From Flavicella marina (lineage in GTDB: Bacteria; Bacteroidota; Bacteroidia; Flavobacteriales; Flavobacteriaceae), in NCBI RefSeq assembly GCF_009193215.1, contig NZ_VYVA01000002.1:372001-436000 (forward strand): a stretch of 64,000 bases of DNA, written 5' to 3'. Below the pieces are notes generated by a model. The model was given only the letters and a program-made list of their open reading frames with translations, was not told where the DNA came from and ran no database searches. Below, one piece after another: positions 58,710 to 64,000 of the stretch (positions within the stretch are counted from its first letter, which is position 1; the number at the start of each line of letters is the position of its first letter). A program made the translations under genes and the position numbers.

Positions 58710-60203
58710 ATGAGATATTTCTTTGTATTTCTTTTATTCAGTACATTATCACTTCAATCACAAGTTGAAAACGACTCTATTTCTGAGAATCCTATAAAAG
58801 GAGATAGTATTGTTTCTATTGCACCAAATACAACAGAATTGGATTCGGTAGCGAAACTAAAACTTTCAAGTCTAGAGGATGGGTTTATGACTTTATCTGA
58901 GTTTTTAAGCTATGTTAAAACCTTCCATCCTATCGTAAAACAAGCGAATTTAATAGTTTCTGAAAGTGATATCAAACGACTCAAATCAAGAGGTGCATTT
59001 GATCCAAAATTAGAAGTAGATTATGCTACAAAACAATTTAAAAGCACGGATTACTACGATAAACTGAATGCCACATTCAAGGTACCTGTATGGTATGGAA
59101 TTGGTGTAAAAGCAAATTACGAAAATAATGATGGTGTCTATTTAAATCCTGAGAGTACTACTCCAACCGATGGCCTTTATGGATTAGGAGTTACCGCTTC
59201 TATTGGTGGTAATATGTTGATGAACGAACGAATGGCTGCAGTAAAACAGGCAAAAAATTACCAAAAACAAGCGCTAGAGGAACGAAAGATATTGGTAAAC
59301 AAAATATTATACGATGCTGCCAACACCTATTTCGAATGGCTACGTTATTTCAATGAAAAAAGAATTCATGAATCATTTCTAAACAATGCAGAAAGAAGAT
59401 TTGTAGCTATCAAAAAAAGTTTTTATTCAGGAGAAATGGCTGCTGTGGATACTTTAGAAGCAAATATTGCCATTGGAAACCGCAAGCTAAATCTTGAAAA
59501 AGCTAATATAAAGTACATTAAATCTTCACTAGATTTGGCAAATTTTTTATGGTTAGAAAACAATGTCCCGGTTGAATTGAATACAAATATCACACCTGAC
59601 ACACTCACTATTGAAAGTGTAGATAGTGCTTTGAATACTACAAAAATTGAAACGGAAGAGTTTGATATAAATGAACACCCGAAACTAAAAGCATTGACCT
59701 ATAAAAGTGAAATTCTTGAAATAGATCGAAAATTAAACTTCAACAAACTCTTACCTACAATAGAAGGTGAATACAATTTTTTATCAGGTTCTTTAGGGAA
59801 TGAAAATGTTTTTGGATTGGATAATTACAAAGCTGGGTTTAAGGTTAGTGTACCTATCTTCATTCGAAAAGAAAGATCAGACCTAAAACTATCAAAACTT
59901 AAGATTGAAGCGATAAATTACGAGAGATCTACACAAGAAATCTCAATCTCTAATAAAATAAATGGATTGCTTCAAGAGTTAGACTCCTATGAAACTCAAA
60001 TAGATTTATCAAAGATTTTAGTTAGAGATTATGGGAATTTATCAAAAGCTGAACAGCGTAAATTTAATTTGGGAGAGAGCTCTATTTTTTACGTAAACAT
60101 ACGAGAATCAAAACAAATCGAGGCAGAATTAAAATACGTGCAATTGATCAATAACTACCTGAAAACGAAAGCAAAATTATTTAACAGCCTGGTTATTTAT
60201 TAA
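58710..60203 (+). CDS. TolC-family outer-membrane channel
   Basis: The 497-residue protein has a Sec signal (MRYFFVFLLFSTLSLQS) and two outer-membrane-efflux repeats with long helices: TLSEFLSYVKTFHPIVKQAN and KRLKSRGAFDPKLEVDYATK in the first, GFKVSVPIFIRKERSDLKLS and EISISNKINGLLQELDSYET in the second. It forms the outer-membrane tunnel for the ABC/HlyD pair and closes the operon. The exported cargo is not encoded next to it. Confidence 0.88.
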   Translation: MRYFFVFLLFSTLSLQSQVENDSISENPIKGDSIVSIAPNTTELDSVAKLKLSSLEDGFMTLSEFLSYVKTFHPIVKQANLIVSESDIKRLKSRGAFDPKLEVDYATKQFKSTDYYDKLNATFKVPVWYGIGVKANYENNDGVYLNPESTTPTDGLYGLGVTASIGGNMLMNERMAAVKQAKNYQKQALEERKILVNKILYDAANTYFEWLRYFNEKRIHESFLNNAERRFVAIKKSFYSGEMAAVDTLEANIAIGNRKLNLEKANIKYIKSSLDLANFLWLENNVPVELNTNITPDTLTIESVDSALNTTKIETEEFDINEHPKLKALTYKSEILEIDRKLNFNKLLPTIEGEYNFLSGSLGNENVFGLDNYKAGFKVSVPIFIRKERSDLKLSKLKIEAINYERSTQEISISNKINGLLQELDSYETQIDLSKILVRDYGNLSKAEQRKFNLGESSIFYVNIRESKQIEAELKYVQLINNYLKTKAKLFNSLVIY

Positions 60204-60226
60204 GTAAAACGAATCAAAATATTTGT

Positions 60227-61954
60227 TTACACAGCAACTGTGTGATCAACAGAAGTCACAAAGGTTTTATCCAAAACAGTATCTAATTGTATCCATTCTG
60301 ATACAGCTTGACCTTTCTGAATAGTTAGTTGAACATAGCCCCTTTGTGAACTATTGAAATAAGAAAGTTGATCTACTAACTTTACGATGGCGGTTTGAAA
60401 ACCAACTCTTTGTTCAACACTTGATACCAAATTTTCAAAACCTGGAGAGGTAACAGAAGCTGTTGCAAACTCCGGTACCTTAATCGTTCCGTTTTCTTTG
60501 ATTATTTCATTAAACCAAGCATTATGTGAATCACCAGCTACTACAATAGATTTTTTACTTTCAAGCGCTTGTAAAACAACTTCTCTCTCTATCGGGTAAC
60601 CGTCCCAAGAATCCAAATTAAATGGTAATACATTGGATACTCTCAGTTTATCCTCTTCTGACAACGTAGGGTCATTCAATTCCATTCTCTCCTTTATAGT
60701 TACTAATTCAATCAACTGATTTTGTAAACTTACTTGTGATGCTTCAGAAACTTGACCATTACCTGAATATTCGACACTTAACTCTGTTAATTTCTGAACT
60801 AGCTCAACAGGATAATACATTTTCCCCATCAATACTTGTTGCCCTACTAACAGCCATTCTGTATTTGAATTCGCTACTTCATTAAGAAACCAGTTTTTTT
60901 GAGTTGTACCCAAAATCGTTCTTGATGTATCTAGCCAATCCGATTGAAAAGCTTGTTGATTGATAACACCATTTGTTGAATAATTTCCATAAGATAGCTG
61001 TTTGTCTCTACCTCCCAATCGAGTATCTAGCAATGTTAATTGTAACAAATCGCCAAAGACAAAACTTCTATAAATCACGCTTTCATCAGTCGATTTAAAA
61101 GGCAGGTATTCACTATATGCCTGCAGTGCTTGTTGTTTTCTCGATAAGAAATCACCTTCGTTTTCTTGATGTGAACTTGCACCCTCTTTGTATGCGTCAT
61201 TGGCAATTTCATGATCATCCCAAACACAAATAAATGGTTTGAGTTGGTGTAATTTTTTTAGATCTTCATCAGACCGATATTGCCTATACCTAGTTCTATA
61301 ATCTTCAACTATCAATAACTCATTTGAAGGCAAATGCGTTCTCCCTAAGGCAATGGTTTCTTCAGTAGCTCCAAAACTAGAAGCGCTTTGCTCGTAAAGA
61401 TAATCACCTAAATGTAGTACCAAATCTATATCAGATTCAGCCATGCTTTTATACACGTTAAAATAGCCTATTTCGTAATTAGAACAAGAAGTAACTCCTA
61501 TTTTCAACTCACTTATTGTAGTTTTAGAGAATGTCTTTGTCTCTCCTATCTCTGAAACTTCTCTACTGACTAATTCAATAAACCTATAGAAATAATTTTG
61601 ATTTTCTTGTAAGTCTTGTACTTCAATTGACATTGTATAATCTCGAGAAGCGTCAGTCGACACACGACCGTATCTAACTATATTTCCAAATGATAAATCC
61701 GTCGCAATTTGCCATTCTAAATGTACTGTTGCGATAGTTCCCAGGTACCGTGTCCAAATAATTACTTGTGTATCGGTTGGGTCGAAACTAGCAATGCCTA
61801 AATTGAAGTTTGTTGAATTTTCTTCTAAAAAATTAGTTGTAGGCAACTCTTGCAATACATCAGTATCACAACTGATAATATTTGGAGCTAGAAAAACTCC
61901 ACTTGCTCCTAAAATCGATTTCTTAATAAATGATCTTCTATCTCCCCTACCCAT
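60227..61954 (-). CDS. PhoD-family alkaline phosphatase, Tat-exported
   Basis: The 575-residue protein begins with a twin-arginine signal (GRGDRRSFIKKSILGASGVF), so it is exported folded with its metals. The PhoD domain contains VTSCSNYEIGYFNVYKSMAE, VLHLGDYLYEQ (metal Asp and Tyr), FICVWDDHEIANDAYK (Asp-Asp-His) and VVAGDSHNAWF, the metal-binding motifs for Ca2+/Fe3+ in order. It hydrolyses phosphomono- and diesters in the periplasm. It converges on the export operon (stop codons 24 bp apart). Confidence 0.92.
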   Translation of the reverse strand: MGRGDRRSFIKKSILGASGVFLAPNIISCDTDVLQELPTTNFLEENSTNFNLGIASFDPTDTQVIIWTRYLGTIATVHLEWQIATDLSFGNIVRYGRVSTDASRDYTMSIEVQDLQENQNYFYRFIELVSREVSEIGETKTFSKTTISELKIGVTSCSNYEIGYFNVYKSMAESDIDLVLHLGDYLYEQSASSFGATEETIALGRTHLPSNELLIVEDYRTRYRQYRSDEDLKKLHQLKPFICVWDDHEIANDAYKEGASSHQENEGDFLSRKQQALQAYSEYLPFKSTDESVIYRSFVFGDLLQLTLLDTRLGGRDKQLSYGNYSTNGVINQQAFQSDWLDTSRTILGTTQKNWFLNEVANSNTEWLLVGQQVLMGKMYYPVELVQKLTELSVEYSGNGQVSEASQVSLQNQLIELVTIKERMELNDPTLSEEDKLRVSNVLPFNLDSWDGYPIEREVVLQALESKKSIVVAGDSHNAWFNEIIKENGTIKVPEFATASVTSPGFENLVSSVEQRVGFQTAIVKLVDQLSYFNSSQRGYVQLTIQKGQAVSEWIQLDTVLDKTFVTSVDHTVAV

Positions 61955-61995
61955 GATAATATTCTACACAATGAGACCTTAAGATACCAAAAAAA

Positions 61996-62757
61996 TTATG
62001 AATTTAACCAAGCTTTGATTTCGCTGGCTTTTAATTTACTCACAATAATTCTTTCTTCAGCAGGTGGATGCACATCGACAATCAACTTTCCATTAAAATG
62101 GAATTTTAATTTATCGATCGCTTGTTTGTTTAAAATATATTGCCTGTTTACTCTCGAAAAGTTTGATGGGTCTAATTCAAGCTCTATCGTCTCTAACTTT
62201 TTATTTAAAGTATAAGATTGCTTTTCAAATGTAACAGCTTTCACAACACCTGTATCTATAAAGAAATAAGCAATATCAGAAACCTTTATTGGAATTAACT
62301 CATCTCTTTTTTGAATCAAATAACTCAATTTATATTGAGTATTTGAGTTTTGAATAATTGACAACACCCCCTTGAGTTGATCTTCAATAGAATCATTTTT
62401 AAAAGACGTTTTTTCGAATTTTGTCAAAGCCAATTCAATGTCCTCTTCAGAAACAGGTTTGAGAATATAATCTAAACTATTTACTTTAAAAGCTTGAATC
62501 GCATATTGATCATACGCTGTAGTAAATATTATAGGAACTTCAATTGTTGTTTTTTCAAATATTTCAAAAGAAATACCATCTGCTAAATGAATATCCATAA
62601 AAACTAAGGATGCTTCATTCTTTTCTGAGAAATAATCTACTGCGTCAGCTACAGAATCAATTACAGTTAAAATTTCTATTTCAGGTCTAATAGACTTTAA
62701 TATATGACTTAAGTTATCGCTTGCCGCGATTTCATCTTCTACAATTACAACTTTCAT
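61996..62757 (-). CDS. LytTR-type response regulator
   Basis: The 253-residue protein has a receiver domain (about 1-120) with VEDEIAASDNL at the start and Asp55 in LVFMDIHLADG as phosphoacceptor, Thr in FTTAYDQ and Lys in YILKPVSEED. The C-terminal LytTR DNA-binding domain contains DIAYFFIDTGVVKAVTF and SNFSRVNRQYILNKQAI. It pairs with the histidine kinase whose gene precedes it by 5 bp. Targets are unknown. Confidence 0.92.
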   Translation of the reverse strand: MKVVIVEDEIAASDNLSHILKSIRPEIEILTVIDSVADAVDYFSEKNEASLVFMDIHLADGISFEIFEKTTIEVPIIFTTAYDQYAIQAFKVNSLDYILKPVSEEDIELALTKFEKTSFKNDSIEDQLKGVLSIIQNSNTQYKLSYLIQKRDELIPIKVSDIAYFFIDTGVVKAVTFEKQSYTLNKKLETIELELDPSNFSRVNRQYILNKQAIDKLKFHFNGKLIVDVHPPAEERIIVSKLKASEIKAWLNS

Positions 62758-62762
62758 ACTGG

Positions 62763-63842
62763 TTATTTTATTGGCAATTTCACCCTAAAGATATTGTTTT
62801 CATTTGATATTTGAATACTTTTTTCTTTCAGTAATTGGTATCTTTTGTTGATGTTAGCCAAGCCTTGACCTGTACTGTCTACAAATGTTGACCTTGGTTT
62901 TATTTTATTTTCAACAACTAAATTACCATTTGTGGTGTATATTTTTACATTCAATGGGTTTCTATTCGAAATTTCATTGTGTTTCACAGCATTTTCTACC
63001 AATAACTGCAAGGCTAGAACCGGCATTTGAAGAGACAAATACTCTGGTGCAACATTTATTTCTATTGAAAACTTATCTCTGTACCTAGTTTTAATCAAGA
63101 AAATATAACTTTCTATAAATTTTAATTCTTCTTGCACAGACACCAAATCTCGTTGACCACTTTGTAAGATATAGCGATACATAAAAGACAACTGATTCAC
63201 AAAGTTTGTAGCTTCTTTATTATCCCTAATTAAAGAATTCAAAGAGTTTAAGGAATTGAATAAAAAATGAGGATTGATTTGATTTTTTAATGCAGATAAT
63301 TCATTTTGTAAATTTTGCTTCACAAGACGTTCCTTTTCTTCAAGATCTGCTTGACGTCTTATCTTATATCGTAGGTTTTTTGCAAGTACAATCAATCCGA
63401 ACATTAATATGACCAAGATAAACAGCAATAATCTTTGATCTCTTACGTAAAGATCTTGTCCGGTGATATTATCATAGAGATCATAATAGAAACGTGTAAA
63501 TACCAATAGAATAAATCCATTGACAAATACAGAAACCGCAATGAATACAAGTTTCCCATATTTCTTAAAATACCCATCAAAATTAGTATTGAATTGTAAA
63601 ACCAACCATGAGAATAAAAACAAAAAGGAAGTTCTAAAACTTACATCGACAAACGAAGATGCCTGGGCATCGGGTGCAATTCTAAAAGAAATCAACCCAG
63701 CATACTCCAATATTCTTGTTGAATTTTGCAACAAGCTTATCAATAATGATATCAAAAAGATTTCAGATTGTTTGACTTTACTATAACTCAATTTTACAGG
63801 CTTTAAAAGTATTTTATTTACCAAAGCTACAAAATAAGTCAT
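62763..63842 (-). CDS. LytS-type sensor histidine kinase
   Basis: The 359-residue protein has four or so membrane segments (about 25-45, 70-90, 97-118, 140-160), a coiled linker, and a His_kinase domain (PF06580). The phosphoacceptor His is in LKNQINPHFLFNSLNSLNSL and the ATP-binding N-box in LQLLVENAVKHNE, followed by TGQGLANINKRYQLL. It belongs to the LytS/YehU-type kinases common in Bacteroidota, with no separate periplasmic sensor. It forms an operon with the LytTR regulator. Confidence 0.92.
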   Translation of the reverse strand: MTYFVALVNKILLKPVKLSYSKVKQSEIFLISLLISLLQNSTRILEYAGLISFRIAPDAQASSFVDVSFRTSFLFLFSWLVLQFNTNFDGYFKKYGKLVFIAVSVFVNGFILLVFTRFYYDLYDNITGQDLYVRDQRLLLFILVILMFGLIVLAKNLRYKIRRQADLEEKERLVKQNLQNELSALKNQINPHFLFNSLNSLNSLIRDNKEATNFVNQLSFMYRYILQSGQRDLVSVQEELKFIESYIFLIKTRYRDKFSIEINVAPEYLSLQMPVLALQLLVENAVKHNEISNRNPLNVKIYTTNGNLVVENKIKPRSTFVDSTGQGLANINKRYQLLKEKSIQISNENNIFRVKLPIK

Positions 63843-63847
63843 AGTTC

Positions 63848-63949
63848 TTACATCAAAATTGCTAGTGCAAATAATGATAATAACGATGCATTAACGATAA
63901 TTAATGTTTTTAAGACTTCTTTTTTGCTTACAGTTTCTGAGGGTTTCAT
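63848..63949 (-). CDS. 33-residue membrane peptide upstream of the kinase
   Basis: An ATG at 63947-63949 opens a 33-codon frame: MKPSETVSKKEVLKTLIIVN then ASLLSLFALAILM. It has a charged N-terminus and one hydrophobic helix, and ends 5 bp before the start of the kinase gene, in tight operon-like spacing. Short membrane peptides often accompany sensor kinases, but no homologue is recognised. Translation is inferred from spacing and composition alone. Confidence 0.45.
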   Translation of the reverse strand: MKPSETVSKKEVLKTLIIVNASLLSLFALAILM

Positions 63950-64000
63950 ATTGTATGTTTTGTGTTGTAACTCAAAAATACCCCCATATTTTCTCGAGTT

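Overview
The window reads as chromosomal DNA of a marine member of the Flavobacteriaceae (Bacteroidota). The evidence is AT-rich DNA, flavobacterial promoters of the TTTG-N17-19-TAnnTTTG kind in front of the tRNAs, type IX secretion C-terminal sorting domains on large secreted enzymes, a bacillithiol deacetylase, and agar/porphyran-type glycoside hydrolases next to a sulfatase. The species cannot be fixed from the sequence.

Region 1 (1-18692) is the standout. It is a gene-cassette array of integron-like architecture ending at a tyrosine recombinase that does not look like IntI. Seventeen long, imperfectly palindromic sites (about 130, 199 or 210 bp) separate single genes, all on the minus strand. 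Each cassette starts with GTTnnnn and ends with the matching nnnnAAC, so the two ends of one cassette are inverted copies of each other and differ from those of the neighbouring cassettes. This is what cut-and-circularise chemistry at attC sites predicts. The recombinase (17496-18692) lies at the array edge in the same orientation as the cassettes, and its stop codon is 15 bp from the first cassette boundary. Cargo includes many exported proteins and lipoproteins, an M23 peptidase, an SH3 protein, Sel1 and TPR proteins, an AbiH-family protein and a stand-alone RelA/SpoT alarmone synthetase. The array continues past the left edge of the window.

Region 2 (18744-30548) is a core-like segment. 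It holds an SF1 helicase, a GIY-YIG nuclease embedded in REP-like palindromes, and a three-gene operon (ABC ATPase, MTA/SAH nucleosidase, HAD phosphatase). It also holds two tandem sucC genes whose 3' parts are almost identical, kdsC with a DUF2520 gene, a glutathione peroxidase with bshB1, and two tandem tRNA-His genes.

Region 3 (30723-53103) mixes polysaccharide and envelope functions. It contains a GH86-like secreted agarase, an M23/LysM peptidase, a MATE transporter and a GH43-like lipoprotein. These are followed by an operon of OprB-like porin, GYD protein, two paralogous amidohydrolases and a DUF2490-like protein under an AraC regulator. An MMPL/RND exporter, a sodium/proton antiporter and a T9SS-secreted S1 sulfatase complete it. 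No SusC/SusD pair is present.

Region 4 (53262-63949) contains a TetR regulator with a palindromic operator, a FadL-like outer-membrane protein, a three-gene ABC/HlyD/TolC export operon whose ATPase has lost several canonical motifs, a Tat-exported PhoD phosphatase, and a LytS/LytTR two-component system preceded by a 33-residue membrane peptide gene.
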